Positions 43,166-55,554 of a stretch of 64,000 bases of DNA are shown piece by piece. The stretch's first letter is position 1, and each line of letters begins with the position of its first letter. Position numbers and translations under genes: made by a program. The notes under the pieces are model-generated. The model did not search any database. It was not told the origin of the DNA and saw only the letters and a program-made list of their open reading frames with translations. The stretch is from Parelaphostrongylus tenuis. Its lineage: Eukaryota > Nematoda > Chromadorea > Rhabditida > Metastrongylidae. The DNA lies in assembly GCA_019055375.1 (NCBI GenBank), contig JAHQIW010004619.1, positions 248,001 through 312,000 on the forward strand. The letters run 5' to 3'.

Positions 43166-43667
43166 TTGTATCTTTTTTATGTTGTATCATATGGTATACG
43201 GAGACCGCGATGTGTAACAAACGTTGTCTTGTATAAATTACTAGATCTTTCTTTTATGCAGTAATAGTAATAATGTAGTGAAAACGTTTACTTTCCATTA
43301 TCTACTGCGCACAACTGTTCAAGCTAAGTGAATGATAAAAAGTTTTAGGTAGCCAAAATTGTAAGCTTCACAGTGTTTATGGATAAACAGCCCACATAAG
43401 AGCGTGAAATGTAGATGAATTTGAAAGAAGGTTCGAATTGAAGAATAACAGCACTGAAAAATCACATGTAAACGATGTAAATGATATGTACAAAGATGGA
43501 TAATGTTCAGTAAAGTCTAAACAAATAAGTACTGGGTCGAGGAATCAAACAATCTCACTACATCCTTTTAAATATCCATTGAGAATATAGGAAACGCTAG
43601 TAAGTTCTCAAATGAGCATTACTTCTGCCGAACTGGAATTGTGTTTGTGTATTAAACTTCATCTAAT

Positions 43668-43888
43668 TCACTTCTTACGTCTTAAACGACGGATCCAAGC
43701 CCACCCGAGCGGTACGATAAGTGTCGGTGATTGAAATGAAGTTGGACTTACTATCGGTACCTCCGGTGGTCCATGTGCACCTCCACGATTGCTCCATCCC
43801 ATTGATCCACCGTGACTGAGCCGGTCACTATAGTCTCCTTCGACTTGTCCCCAAGGGCTTAGGTGCCGAGACAGCATTGTATGACCCG
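43668..43888 (-). CDS. Gly/Trp/Pro-rich terminal exon, paralogue 1
   Basis: The exon begins after a TTTAG acceptor (43889-43893) in phase 1 and ends with TGA at 43668 (73 codons with the stop). Composition is Gly/Trp-rich (SPWGQVEGDYSDRLSHGGSM, GWSNRGGAHGPPE) with an end rich in Pro and Trp (LIVPLGWAWIRRLRRKK). The exon at 62226-62473 has the same acceptor, the same phase and alignable residues (W..NGEDFD...GGGLMGW...GGGG; PIGWSW). The 3' flanks (43300-43660 and 61800-62220) are also alignable. It may be a secreted or cuticle-associated low-complexity protein; the upstream exons were not found, and no family is known to me. Confidence 0.5.
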
Positions 43889-43964
43889 CTAAACGATGAA
43901 AAGCCTGTTTTCGTAGAGGAGTCCGCAGATAAGATTCGCGACCTAAACTTTATCGCATTAATCT

Positions 43965-44080
43965 TCTATTAATATTGATATACCTGATGATTATTTTTTA
44001 GTCATGCATGTGGTCTCTTGTGGGAACTTATGCAGTGCCATACACGTGTTTCGGTCTTGTATTCTCGTATGTATTGGTTG
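43965..44080. repeat. palindrome-family (FB2) left arm
   Basis: ACCTGATGATTATTTTTTAG, TCATGCATGTGGTCTCTTGT and ACACGTGTTTCGGTCTTG match the left arm of the family. The right arm appears separately at 44735-44965. Confidence 0.6.
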
Positions 44081-44284
44081 CAGTAGAGTGCTGAGTTTCG
44101 GGTTGATTTTTTGCACACACTAATTACTAACTTGAACTAGAATGGTCCATTTTGTAGTGATTTTCCACATGGGTCATTTCACGTAAGCCGGAAACCAATT
44201 CACGTTTGGGCTTAAAATGCTTACAGCAATAATAACAATACAATACAGGCAATGTGACGATGTGTAATTGAGAGAATAGGCACG

Positions 44285-44610
44285 AACGAAATGCGTGAAT
44301 AACTGGGACACATGAAAGGATAAAGGATAAAGCTCTCAGATTCAATCAATCCTTGAAGTATGCGCCATGCATTCGACTTCAAACTTCAAGTTCGTTCAAG
44401 GTGACTGAATGCATATCTGACCTTTACAGTGACTCCCGCTGAACCGAATCAGTGCTGCTTATCCTCCCAGACAAGTCTGAGACCACTTTGGTACCATTTT
44501 GCGGGCCCCGGAGGGATGGATGGCTTGGCGAGCCATGAGCGAGAGATCAAACCATTGACCTCGTGTCGTGTGCGATGTGGAGCACATCTATCCGCGTCAC
44601 TGGAGCACCT
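44285..44610 (-). mobile_element. SINE-D, long copy 1
   Basis: On the minus strand, a tRNA-like head (GGTCAATGGTTTGATCTCTC, GCTCATGGCTCGCCAAGCC) is followed by a unique body containing CTCAGACTTGTCTGGGAGGA, TAAGCAGCACTGATTCGGTT, GCATTCAGTCACCTTGAACG and ending CTGAGAGCTTTATCCTTTAT. It aligns over about 320 bp with 53445-53790. Confidence 0.65.
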
Positions 44611-44734
44611 AGCTTGTAGGAGAGGTCACTTGAAACCATACTACATGTTGAGTCAATGGTTCTAGTATTTATAGTTTATCTAGGAATCTTAGGTAATATA
44701 GAACTAGGAACTGTTCATGGGCTAGTTTCTATAT

Positions 44735-44965
44735 CGGCAGTTGCACAGCCTTTCGTCTGAGTCAACCATTCTTGGGGGGGGGGACCCCCTTACACAGAGG
44801 AATAGGCGTGCAATTGACGAGGCTGCAAGGCTGAAACACGTATATTGAAATGTATAAGTGCACATAACAGAGACATACGTGGGCTCAAAAAATGACTACC
44901 AGGCATATTGAAATTTGAGCAAGGTCTCAAAAAACACTCGAAACAAATGGGTCTATTGATCATCT
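44735..44965. repeat. palindrome-family (FB2) right arm
   Basis: Contains GGCAGTTGCACAGCCTTTCG, GACGAGGCTGCAAGGCTGAA and CATAACAGAGACATACGTGG, and a G10 run near 44770. Confidence 0.6.
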
Positions 44966-45287
44966 TTTCTTATCAGAGTAAACAACAAAACAGATTTGAA
45001 AGCCAATCATTTTGCCGTTTTCACTGACCAGGTGCTAATTTTGGCGTAAACTTGAATTTTCACAGGGTATGCATAATTTCATAACTTTATGCCTCTAGAA
45101 AGATGTGGTCACGTCAGCATATGAATTACGCTCGAGCGGACGGAAAAAAATTGAAACCTTTGAAAAATTCTAAATAGAACTAGTACCAACATAGCACATA
45201 GTATTGCTCGACGAAGACGTGAACCGAAGTGCTAGTGTCAGTTTGATTTGCTTATTTTCAACTAACTGACGAATGGAAATTGGTGCA

Positions 45288-48200
45288 CTAGTCATGTGTC
45301 TCATATTCAGACAACACAGCAGAACTTTCATCAGTGTGAAGCTTCGCTAATCCCAAAACGACATCAATACGAAGGAGCGACTGCTTAGTAGCGAGGTCTT
45401 TTGCTCCGCAACTGATTTCTTTCAGATAATTCTTCATAGGTTTATTCATTGCACAGGCGCTTTTTGAGTCGTAGTCAGAAGTTTCCTGCAATATACTACA
45501 GTTTGCACAGCATTACCGACAAGCAAACATTCTGCTGCAAGCCGAATCGATTCCTAATATTTTCGCAACGGTGTGGCTGCGAAACAATAGACGGAATGGA
45601 ATAAATAAAAAGTAATATTGTTGATTACAAATAGAATCAATTACGACCATGTATTATATAACGAAGGTCATCCATAACTCACAGGAACACTAATATTACC
45701 TACTGGTCCACTGCACATTTCTCTGAGATCCTCTTGTGAATAGCACGATCGGCAGGAATGCCGGCAGTTTTCTAACATCCATGAACGTTTTTCACACTCT
45801 CCCAATACAGCCCATCCGTGACAGTCCGCATGGTAGTCCGAACAAGCTGCAAAGAATTAGTGATTTTATAAAATTCTCAGTAATTACCAAGATGCAATCA
45901 CAAGCTTTCAATGTTGAAATTTGTGGGTGTTAATAGAAAAGCCATAAAATGGAATGGATTCATTCGTGTACGTCCTCTTGAATTCCTTCTTTTTCCTTCT
46001 TCTGTTGTATAGAAATTAACTCTGTCGTGATGGACTTGGTCTAAACATATGTCGATTATTTCTCGATAAATAAAATCAATCAATGCGTAAATGACGGTAT
46101 TTCTATCATTCATTTCATTTGTTGACATCCATAACAGAAGATTGCCCTTTGATTTTGCATATGGATTCGGGTGTTAGTTGACGTCTCGATCTTCTTTAGG
46201 AATGTTATGAAGTGCTGATGCTGCAGATCCGCCACAAAGTTATGAGAATAGTGATTTAGGAGGTTATAAGATTTATTTTTCATTAACTTGGAGCTAACTC
46301 AACCTCTGTGGAATTGAGTGAACATCTAAGGCAAGTGGAAAGGAAATACTGAAATAAACTACTCATTTATTAGTGAATTCTAGCCGAAGAGTTCAATTGT
46401 TGCTTCAAAACCAGGGAGTTATCGAGTTCGAATAGATTAAATTGATTTTTAGTTTTCGCTTTTGTTTGGAGCAAAGTATTGTACAAAGTTGAAACGGTAC
46501 GATTTTTTCACCTAATCTATTTGTTCTAAGTTATAAGTCAGCCCATCTTTAACAGACCATATGACATGCGTGGCTCAAAAATGAGTCTTTGGCATTTTGA
46601 GATCTGAGCTACAGTCTTAAGAAAACACTCAGAATGAATGATACAATCTATTAGTACTGCCAAAAAAAAATGTCCAAAAGGAGCTGGATATACGTTACTT
46701 TTGAGAATATGTGGCCTTCTCGTTTGAAAATGCGCTGTTTAGAGACGCACTGGCGTCGATTTTACTATAGCTATCCTTGAAAAAAAAGAAGACTCCTTAG
46801 TGATATGCTATCATATAGTGAAGACAATGCACCTCAAAACCTTTATCAATCAGATCTGTATTGGGGCGCTGACCAATCTTCGTAAGCCGGACGGAAAGGG
46901 ATATCCCTTTGAGCATCAAGTGAGTGGCATAGAGGCAGAAGCGCGTTGAGCAGAGTACGTGCTTGCAAAGAGCGCTTTATCTAAATTGAAGTCGCAGTGC
47001 AGCATGCAGTTGTGAGCAGTGATGAGAAAGAGTTGTGAACAGCGAATTGTATGGACAACAAAGTTTATGTGAGAGCCATAAGATATAAATTATATCTCCA
47101 ATATGATCACACAAAGATGAGGAACGAATTTGGTGTAGAATATGATTGGCAATGAGTGACAGCAAGGGAAGGCAATAAAAAAAATGTTAAACGATGGACG
47201 CGATAGTTGACATGAGAAACCAAGTGCTCTCTACCGAAGGCAGTTAGAAGATTAAGAGGCAACGAGGCAAGGAACAATTTTAATGTGCATAGTGCGTGGG
47301 ACGCGACGTATTCTAAATTATCACCTTCCAACGATAATGCCGGAGGTTCAATTCAAACTGCCACCAGTACTGTCAATGACACAACTCCTTTTGTGAACCG
47401 TGGCGCTAACAAAACCATCTCAACTAACGGAATCATTTAATCAATATTATTCTTATAAATAAGAAAAAGAATAGAGAGCGTCGTCAGGTAGAGCAACGAT
47501 TAACAAGTCTGATATCCACTAACAAGTGTTGAAAAATAAAAGACCCCGTGACGCGATTCCTGCTCGTGTTGAGCGAAATCGCAACAAAAAAGTGTGTGGA
47601 TATCTTTGCTCTGCTTTGTAAATTTCATATTACTTCAATCGTGATGCATTTATGCAATAGAACGTACATTTTAAGAAAAGTGTAGAAAACTATTTTTCAA
47701 AATCTCTCACTTCCGTAACTGTAGTTGCCTGGCATGCAGTATCCACATGACACGCGACAATTGCATGCCATCCACTTCTCTGTCTTATGGCATTCACCAA
47801 GCAGACTCCATTGTGGACAACAGATGTTATCGTTGTAGCAGTCGTCCATAATCTCAGATTGGGGCTCAGGTATTTGAGTAGTGGTTGATACTGAAAATAT
47901 AGGCAAAATCCTTGTAGCATATTTATTTATTTCGTTTACACGCCTACTTTACATGGTCTGTATAATAGCGCTTTTTTCTTCTGAATTGTTGTCTTGTGCG
48001 CAAAACTCATAGTAATAACAATTGCATGCCACAGAAAATTTTATTTACTTTATTGTTAACGTTTCTGAGAGATTGTCGATTTGATTTTCTATTAAGTCAT
48101 GGGATAGCCCTCTTATAGACCTTTCTGCTTCTCACATCAGGCATTCGCCTTCGGTCATACTAGTTGGGTGGCAATCATTCTTATGAAGCCATAATTCTGG

Positions 48201-51200
48201 AAAAAAACTCTCCTGTTTAGAAAAGATTAGAAATTTCGCTGGATAGGATGGGCTCAAATCACTAACTATAAGCTCATTTTGCGGTATTCCACTACTACGC
48301 ATCCATATATTTAGTAGATAAGGAGGCACTGCATAATTCAAACAAAACGGCAGTTAACTGTGAAACATGGCAGATATCTTCCAGACGCTAAAAATTACTG
48401 CGCGAAATTTGATGACAATGTGCGGATCCAAGGAAAATTTACTAAGTGATTATTCGAAATCAGACTTAACTTCTCTCACACTGAGATCTCCGTCATCACG
48501 ATGAATACCTTCACTACACGACTGAGCTCGAGTTTGGCCACACTTTTCACACGACTTTCTGCAGTTTTCAAACATCCATACTGGATTTACAATGCATTCG
48601 CCACATTCAGCCCATGGCTTGCAGTTCTCGTGACGATCAGAACAGTCTAAAAAAGTTGATAATTATTGATTTTAGTCGTCGGGTTAGAATGTGAATTTTT
48701 TAGCATGATACTGAAAATTGAAGTATTTGAATTGAAATAATTGCTACATGAAAAGGTCTGCAAAAATTGGCCATCCATAATCTAAGAAAGGACCGCCACT
48801 CTACCGCTGTTCTGGGAACACTGAAGAAACTTGATAATGTTTTGCAATCAGCGGAATTTATGATTACCTTTGCACATAAAGGACAAAGAATCCGGTGTCC
48901 GACAATGACAACTTACAGATGAGAATTATATTTAGGCCCCTTAGGTGATTTTGAGATGAATGAAGTGACTGAACACTGATGTTTACCTGAACAATAGCAT
49001 GCCTGACCTCTAAAGCGCCAGTATTCTGATCGTTAAGAGATTAAGCTACAACAAATAACAGCTTTGTAAGAATGGTAGGCCAGGCCACCCCACGTGCTGG
49101 ATAGTGCTACCGTTTGCGTGCATTGGAGTCCACCTACATCTAATCCGCTGCTTGCGCCCATTCATGTGCCTGCCTTGAACATTTCATACTATATTATAGA
49201 ACGCATATGGCGCGGTTGTAAGAAGTGCTCTACGTAGCACTCAAGGTTGGTGCATAATATAGCACTTATAACTCATCTCTTTCTATTTCTCCGGGCCGGT
49301 AAGTTGGAACCAGACTTGTTTGTGAGGATAAGAGCAGTGATTTAATACATCGACGGACCGCCGCAAGTCATTGTAAAGAGTAGGTATGCCTTTAATCAGC
49401 TCGGACGAAAAGAAAAGTGAAGATGAATGTATGGTACATCTTTCAGAAATTGATTCCGGGAGCTTCGTCCTCTATTTTTTTCCATGTTCGTGATATGAAT
49501 TGCTGTCCACATTGTAGTGCAATATATAGATTACTATATTCAATAATGTACGTAACTGTATCCACTGATGCAAGGCGATGTGCAAACTTTTGTGTCACCT
49601 GGGACTCGAACCCACATTTCATCTTATTCAAGGACGTCAGGCGTCGGCAGTGCAGCAGTTTGAGCACGCGTCCCAGATAGAATGAAAGATGGGTTCGAGT
49701 CCCACCCGAGGCAAAGATTTTACGCATCACTCTACATCAATAGGTATATTTACAGCATCATACCATCGCTATAAAGCGGTTAAATGAAAAAGATATTCTG
49801 CACTTAAATGCTTGAAATTTCGTCAGAACACCAGTCATTTTCTATGTTTCAAACCAACCGTCTGCCAATGGATACTGTGGTGTACACAATCCACAACTGG
49901 CTTTGCACGCATAACTCATGTAGAAGGCTTTAGTGGTACAATCACCCCTTTCCGCCCAAATCGAGCAGCACTCATTTTCATTGAAGCACGTCTCCTGAAA
50001 TGAAGATACTTTTTGTTTCAATTGATCATCTAGTTAGTTTATTTCTAATATGTCGCTGTTCTTACTTCCTTTCAATATTATTATTGGAAACACTCTTGAG
50101 TACCAAGTTATTAAAACTCTTTTGACGCTTCGACACGATTTAGATTAGATCATTGACATTAGACATGCTGAGAAAATTCTTAAGAAAATCATCTATTCTC
50201 AAAATGTTATTTTGAGAAATACTATTGCATTCCACCAATAACCTCCTGTCTCTATAATGACCAGCTGAAAATTCTAAGTGGCGAAATGCAAGTTACAATA
50301 GCAGTTTATCCTTTCCACAGACATTTCAGGCTAATAACGGGTCTGACAAATTCATCTAGGGGATTAGCGGGTAGATAGACGTAGGCGGGCACTACTTTCG
50401 GCATGAAGGAGCCTGGTGAGTTATTCGTGGCTACCTTGCCGCAGCTAAGAGTAAAGATAGGACCACTATTCAAGAGCTGCATGTAAGCCCATGGAGAAGT
50501 AATCCTTTACAATCGAGGCAAACAAATCTCTTTGCTTTATGATGTGTATCCGGAGACTGATAGGCCACAGCATCATTAGTTGAGATGACACCTTATCATC
50601 TGTATCTGCAAAATGTGGCTAGTCTACTTTACAGTGCGAGGTGATCAGTCACTGCGTAAGATGTCCGTCGAGATATCACCTTGCGGCAGCCCGTTTCATT
50701 GAGATGGTGAGCGACGGTCCTACGACCAAGCTAATAGGATATTCTCAACATAACACAGCCTTTGAACATTAACGCGATTTGAGATAAAGAGGACTGATCA
50801 AAACAATAGTGCGATAGAAATCACAGGACAATTTGATATTAACTAGCCCCATTAAAGTGGATGACTTGTTTACTTTGGGGTGGGATCAAATTTGAGACTA
50901 TATTTTTGCAAGGCATCTCCATTGATATCGATAATCGCGTCTCTTCCAACCATGGTAAAGAAAATTGTAGATGAAGCTAATCTCCTCGCGTATAGGTGCA
51001 CATACACTGTAAATCCATACAATCATACATCGAACTAGCTATAGTCGTTGGTGCAGCCGGTGCCGAAACAGCGCCTAAAGGTAGTACCAGTCTCTTTATA
51101 GAGGCGTGATCCTACAATTCATTGTATTAGGTGAATCCAAGCAGATTAGTTGAAAAAACTATGCCTCTTATACCAGCATCAATGAAAATTAGTAATTGGC

Positions 51201-52771
51201 AATCAATTGTTATTGATGATATTTGAGGAGTAATTAAAGAGAGCTCTAAGGCGATATGAGCCGCTAAAATCTATCAATACTCAGCTCAAAATAGAAAATC
51301 TGCGGAAACATATATTTAACTTGACTTCAAGCATAGCAAAGATTGTCATATTTTTATTTAACCCAAGACATGTGCGTGCTCTTACCGTGAAATAATCACA
51401 CAGCTGATTGACATATTGACATATACATATTAACATATCGAATGACATAATGGATTGAAACCATCGTGGATTGTACTGTCGCTTTACTCAATGAATCTTC
51501 TTTATTGGTTGCGGATACTTTTTGTCTCAAATGTTTTCTCAAGAGCACGCTCAAATTTCAATAAGACTTATTTTATTTTTGAAGGCTTGAAACGAAAGGT
51601 GTGATAATTTGACGATACCAGCCAAAAGGAATCGAGTGTACGATTCGACCTATCTAGTAATAACTCCACTTAATGGCACATATAAATAGTACGTCTGCGC
51701 CTTCTCTATATAGTAGTTAGCTTCCAACTGAGAGAATTGGCTAAGACGAAAGGCACTGCCCGACTAACGAGGCTGCCAAGACCGAAACACGTGTATGAAA
51801 TGTATAAGTGCCCACAACAGACCACATGCATGGCTAAAAAATTTTATTGTGCATTTTGATTACGCGTACTTGCCATAAGAAAAGTAATAGCACAAGCATG
51901 ATCCATAGTGAACATATTGTTAAATTACATCTGAAAAGTGCTTTAATCAAGTGCAAAGTCTTATATGGCGCTCGCATAAGAGTTGCCTTGACAATTAACG
52001 TGCGAAAAAGAAATTTGGATGCCTTGAAATATTTCCATTAAAATATATATTTTATCGCGAAGAAAGTCTCAAATTTGTACCGCTTTGCTGTTATTGAATT
52101 TTAGAAACTATGGAAGTTTAGGAAGGTCAAAATTGGATTAGGAAAAGCTGTCAACTATTTTCATCAAGTAATTGTATAACATTGCATTCATTGCCACTAT
52201 TAATGCAGTTTCATTGCAATATAATACTGCTATCACACATTTACCATTACAAATAAAGCATTGTATTTAATACTCTTCAGTTGCGATGTGCACCACAAGG
52301 TTCAGCTGGTGGAAGCTATCCCCAAGTTGATAAACACTTCGAGTCTTGAAGTTGCAATTTGAACAAACTAGAGTAACATATCGCTTTCATCTTGACAAAA
52401 ACGTTACTCACTATTTCTCAAGCGATTATGACCTTGCGAAATCCGGTAGAGTTCCAATATCTTAGGGAAATCAAACCACTCTCAATTAGGGAATATTCAG
52501 AGAATTACAAGACGTGCTGCAGACTGCCTAATTCGAAGTGATTAATGATCGGCAGTTCCAGAGAGTTAAGCACTCGACTAATATCAATATTTTGTCAGAG
52601 AATGTCTATACTAACCTTAGCTGATTCGTCCAACATCTGTACTTTATGACATGTGATATTTGCTGACATAGAGGAAGCTAATGCACTCGAGTCGTCTTCT
52701 ACTTTGACGTTCTCCGCTATCGTTGCCACCATCACCAGCGCTGACGACGTCAAAATGTTCAGTGATATCAT
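45288..52771 (-). CDS. secreted protein with four ShKT domains, six exons, 325 aa
   Basis: Exons from the 5' end: 52771-52616, 49994-49859, 48646-48482, 47890-47711, 45846-45704, 45485-45288. The six pieces total 978 nt, 325 codons plus TAG, and every junction keeps frame. Exon 1 starts with ATG, encodes a signal peptide (MISLNILTSSALVMVATIAE) and ends at AAG|GTTAGT. Acceptors are TTTCAG, TTTTAG, TTTCAG, TTGCAG and TTGCAG. Exons 2-5 each carry one ShKT domain with six-cysteine spacing: residues C55-C89 (CSIWAERGDC, KASCGLC), C99-C133 (CKPWAECGEC, CRKSCEKC), C170-C204 (CPQWSLLGEC, CRVSCGYC), C214-C247 (CHGWAVLGEC, CRHSCRSC). Domains 1 and 3 have a CC pair. Exon 6 is a 65-residue tail (NKPMKNYLKEISCGAKDLAT). 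Introns between domain exons are phase 1. ShKT domains fold like the ShK peptide; in nematodes they occur in many secreted proteins, some acting on host potassium channels. The role of this one is unknown. Confidence 0.85.
46530..46660. repeat. palindrome-family (FB2) variant fragment in intron
   Basis: TAAGTCAGCCCATCTTTAAC, AGACCATATGACATGCGTGG and AGAAAACACTCAGAATGAAT match the variant at 29285-29450. It lies in intron 4 of the ShKT gene; the remainder of that intron (45847-47710) holds nothing recognised. Confidence 0.55.
48132..48196 (-). pseudogene. possible relic ShKT exon in intron 3 of the ShKT gene
   Basis: After a good acceptor (TTTTTTTCCAG) a 21-codon frame reads LWLHKNDCHPTSMTEGECLM and stops at TGA. 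The DC......EGEC spacing recalls the middle of a ShKT domain. Its phase does not fit the flanking exons and the remaining cysteines are missing, so it was left out of the gene model. Confidence 0.3.
49570..49800. mobile_element. SINE-A head-to-head pair in intron 2 of the ShKT gene
   Basis: Minus head at 49590-49640 (ACCTGGGACTCGAACCCACA, TTTCATCTTATTCAAGGACG) faces a plus head at 49642-49712 (GCGTCGGCAGTGCAGCAGTT, GGGTTCGAGTCCCACCCGAG). The plus copy continues to the tail hairpin ACCATCGCTATAAAGCGGTT at 49760-49780. Confidence 0.65.
50565..50780 (-). mobile_element. mariner-family fragment 8
   Basis: The minus-strand reading includes VGRTVAHHLNETGCRKVISR, the same segment as HLNEVGYWKV (relic 1) and HLNEMGYQKVV (53150-53420). 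It lies in intron 1 of the ShKT gene. Confidence 0.65.
51535..51850. repeat. palindrome-family (FB2) pieces in intron 1 of the ShKT gene
   Basis: CTCAAATGTTTTCTCAAGAG, AGAATTGGCTAAGACGAAAG, GACTAACGAGGCTGCCAAGA and AACAGACCACATGCATGGCT are the arm signatures. The two arms are separated by about 130 bp. Confidence 0.65.
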
Positions 52772-53149
52772 CTCAGTCTAAAAACATTTCGAATTCAAAG
52801 CCGCTATAAAACTCGTGTCTAAATCGTAATTACTGATATGCACACACAAATAGCGGCAACAAAAAATTATTGTTTAATTCATTCGGTAGAGTGTACGCCT
52901 ATCGTGTTATATGATTATTCATGAAACTTTCTAGCTGGACAGAGCAATTCTTGAGCTCTCCCACAACTTTTTTCGCATTTTAAAACTTTTGTTATTTTCG
53001 GGTTTTTTTTCAAAAATTAGTCTATTAACAATATGACCTCCACTATGGCCAATAATAAGCAACAATTTGCTGGGCAAAGATTGGATGTCTTCGTACCATG
53101 GTCAATGAGGATGGCGAATGAAGAAGTCAGATTATAAGCTGATTCTGTT

Positions 53150-53420
53150 CTTCAAAAAGTAGTAATTTCATGGAACAATATCAGGCTTATACGGTGGATA
53201 TAATACCCTGGTCCAGACCAGTCTCTCCAAAATGTGACGAGTCGATTTCGCGATGTGAGGTAGCATAAAGCGTCTATCGAGACCACCTTCTGGTAGCCCA
53301 TTTCATTCAGATGGACAGCGATGGTGTCGAGATCGTATCGAGGGGTCCTGCTCAAGCTACTAGAACATTCCTTAACCTACCACAGCCTTTTGGTGATAAT
53401 CCGATTTTCATATTTTGAAG
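53150..53420 (-). mobile_element. mariner-family fragment 9
   Basis: Minus-strand ORF 53152-53355: MSRTPRYDLDTIAVHLNEMG, YQKVVSIDALCYLTSRNRLV, TFWRDWSG. This is the linker between the HTH and catalytic domains of mariner (HLNxxGYxKVxxxWxPHxL...R). It lies about 350 bp upstream of the ShKT gene start. Confidence 0.7.
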
Positions 53421-53444
53421 AATCGCAATTTTCTTCACGCGTTC

Positions 53445-53790
53445 ATATCGTTTTGTTGCTTATATCTGAGGGTAAGGGATAAAAGATAGAGCTCTCGGCA
53501 TTGATCAATTCCTGGGGATGCGCCATGTCCTTCGCCTTCAAATTTTATGTTCGTTTGAGGTGATTGAATGCATATATAACCTTTACAATGACTCGCGGGA
53601 GCCTCCCGCTGTAGCGAGTCAGTGCTGCTTATCCTCCTAGACATGTCTGAGAGCAATCTAGTATCACTTTTCCGACACCGGGAAGATGGGTGGCTTTGTG
53701 AGCTAAGAGCGCAAGATTGAACCACTGACCTCGTGTGCAACACACAGCACCTCTAACCACTGCGCCTCACGGGCTCTTATCTTCGGGCAT
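53445..53790 (-). mobile_element. SINE-D, long copy 2 (best)
   Basis: On the minus strand: tRNA-like head (GGCGCAGTGGTTAGAGGTGC A-box; CAGTGGTTCAATCTTGCGCT B-box), then TCTTCCCGGTGTCGGAAAAG, CTCAGACATGTCTAGGAGGA, TGCATTCAATCACCTCAAAC and the 3' end CGAGAGCTCTATCTTTTATC. About 340 bp, aligned with 44285-44610. Confidence 0.7.
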
Positions 53791-53799
53791 GAGATATAA

Positions 53800-55540
53800 T
53801 ATTTTTTTTGCTGCACAAAAGCCTACCCAAAAGCAAACTTGTTCGTTTCAGATCTTTTTTTGAGCTATTGAATTAGTGCTGAAACTCTGCTAAAAAGGCA
53901 CCCACAAATGCCAAGAGAGCAGGAGGCGCCGAAGGTCAAACTTAATTTCATCTACCTACCCAGCGCAATATGATTTAAGTTGTCAAATTACGTATGAAAT
54001 GTAAAAGACGGAAAACGTTTCTGTTTGAAGTGGGTTGAAACGAGTCAGGACAAAAAGGAGGAGAAATGTGACGAAGTACTGAAACACATGACAATACATT
54101 TGAAAGAGTTACTAAGAGATACCCATTATGTGCAAAATCAAAACAGCATTGATCCATTGTGCATCACAAGAGTTTAAATGAATCATCCTTTGAAAAAATG
54201 TGAAATTTGGGAAATTCACTGTCAAATGTCGCAGCATCTTAATTATCTAAGGAGGCCATATTGGAATTGCCCAGAAGGACTCGTAAATTTATACTCAATT
54301 CAAACAGCAGCAAATTTTCCCACCATGAGATTGTTTGAAGGAGCTTCATAAAGCCCAGCTTCCTACTACTCGCTTTCTACTGAAATCTTTGAATGTCCAC
54401 GACTATGGAGACAGAGGCATCAATCTATGTAAAATAATGATTTTGCTTATATCACCTTCATGATCTCTAATAAAGTTGAAGGCATAGCGTATCTTTAAGA
54501 GATTGGTTATCAACAAAGCACTTCCTGCAAACGTTTGGAGTGACTACCATTAGGAGAAATGACAAGATTTGGAGGCGCAGGAATAAGTGAATGTATGTTT
54601 GAGAAACCGATAAATAGAACACTGCTACTGTGTCATATACTTGTAAGTAGTTCATTTGTTTTGTGCGGCGATTTAATCTGCAACTTTCGCCTAGAAAGAA
54701 TTTAGAAGTGAGTCTATTGAGTGATGAAAATAAAACGAAACAATCGTAATTGCTCGGCATTGAAAAACGGATGGGCGTCTTCAAAACTCGCTGTGTGTGA
54801 TTGAGAAAACAAAAAAGGGTCACGCAATGACAAATCTCTAATTCCACGATACATTTTTTAGACAGAATACACTTGATAAGCCATAACTAGCAACAAGACT
54901 TCTCTCAGCTCAATTGAAGAAAATGTGAATGACTGCTTGGATTGTTTGGAAAGGAAGTTTCTCAATTGAAATCCTTACAATTTTGTATCCGTTGGACTTG
55001 AGAATTTTATAGATGACGAGTATTGGCTTGCCAAATTTGAATTTTTCATCGACTCTAGTTATCAGTGTGGTTATATTATAACGCCATGTAGCTTTCGGAA
55101 AAAATTATTTTTCTTTCTAGAAAACATCCTTGGCGAAGTGATTCGAAGTTTGTCGGTGGCAAATGTATCAAAACACTGTTTCCTTTCAAATGTCTAGCTT
55201 TTCCCCATGGCATATAACTTTCTTCAGATTTGTTCTTGTTCTCTAAGAAGCAAGGCTATGCTTCTCGCTTCAGATGGGATTAATAGTTCCTATAAGAGTT
55301 TTTAGATATGAAAAGACTTGATCATTAGTAGTGACATGGAACGTGATCGCTGAGAAGATTTGTCGAAACCTTTTGATGTCGGAAGCACTTGCCCCTTTAT
55401 CATCGTTTTAAATTCATGTCCCTGGTTAATTGGCCACTGAGAAAAATCATTCTATCACTTCACTTCATCTCAACCATTAATGACGTAAAATGTCATAGCA
55501 AGTGCTGATTGCTCTAAGGTCTTGCCAAACACCACATATG
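53800..55540. other. no firm gene; one long unassigned ORF
   Basis: A minus-strand ORF at 54467-54847 (126 codons) has hydrophobic stretches (YIHLFLRLQILSFLLMVVTP), but neither convincing splice sites nor a family match, and another (53975-54157) contains GYLLVTLSNVLSCVSVLRHI. They might be remnants of a membrane protein gene, or chance ORFs. The rest of the interval shows nothing. Confidence 0.4.
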
Positions 55541-55554
55541 TTGCTCAATATGGT

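Noticed and set aside
44127..44345. Signal-peptide exon (MNLRALSFILSCVP) for the Gly/Trp-rich gene
   Set aside because: The first codons are the 3' end of SINE-D, and no splice junction with matching phase to 43888 was found.
54467..54847. Membrane receptor gene
   Set aside because: Hydrophobic stretches are present, but there are no splice sites, no conserved motif and no neighbouring exons.
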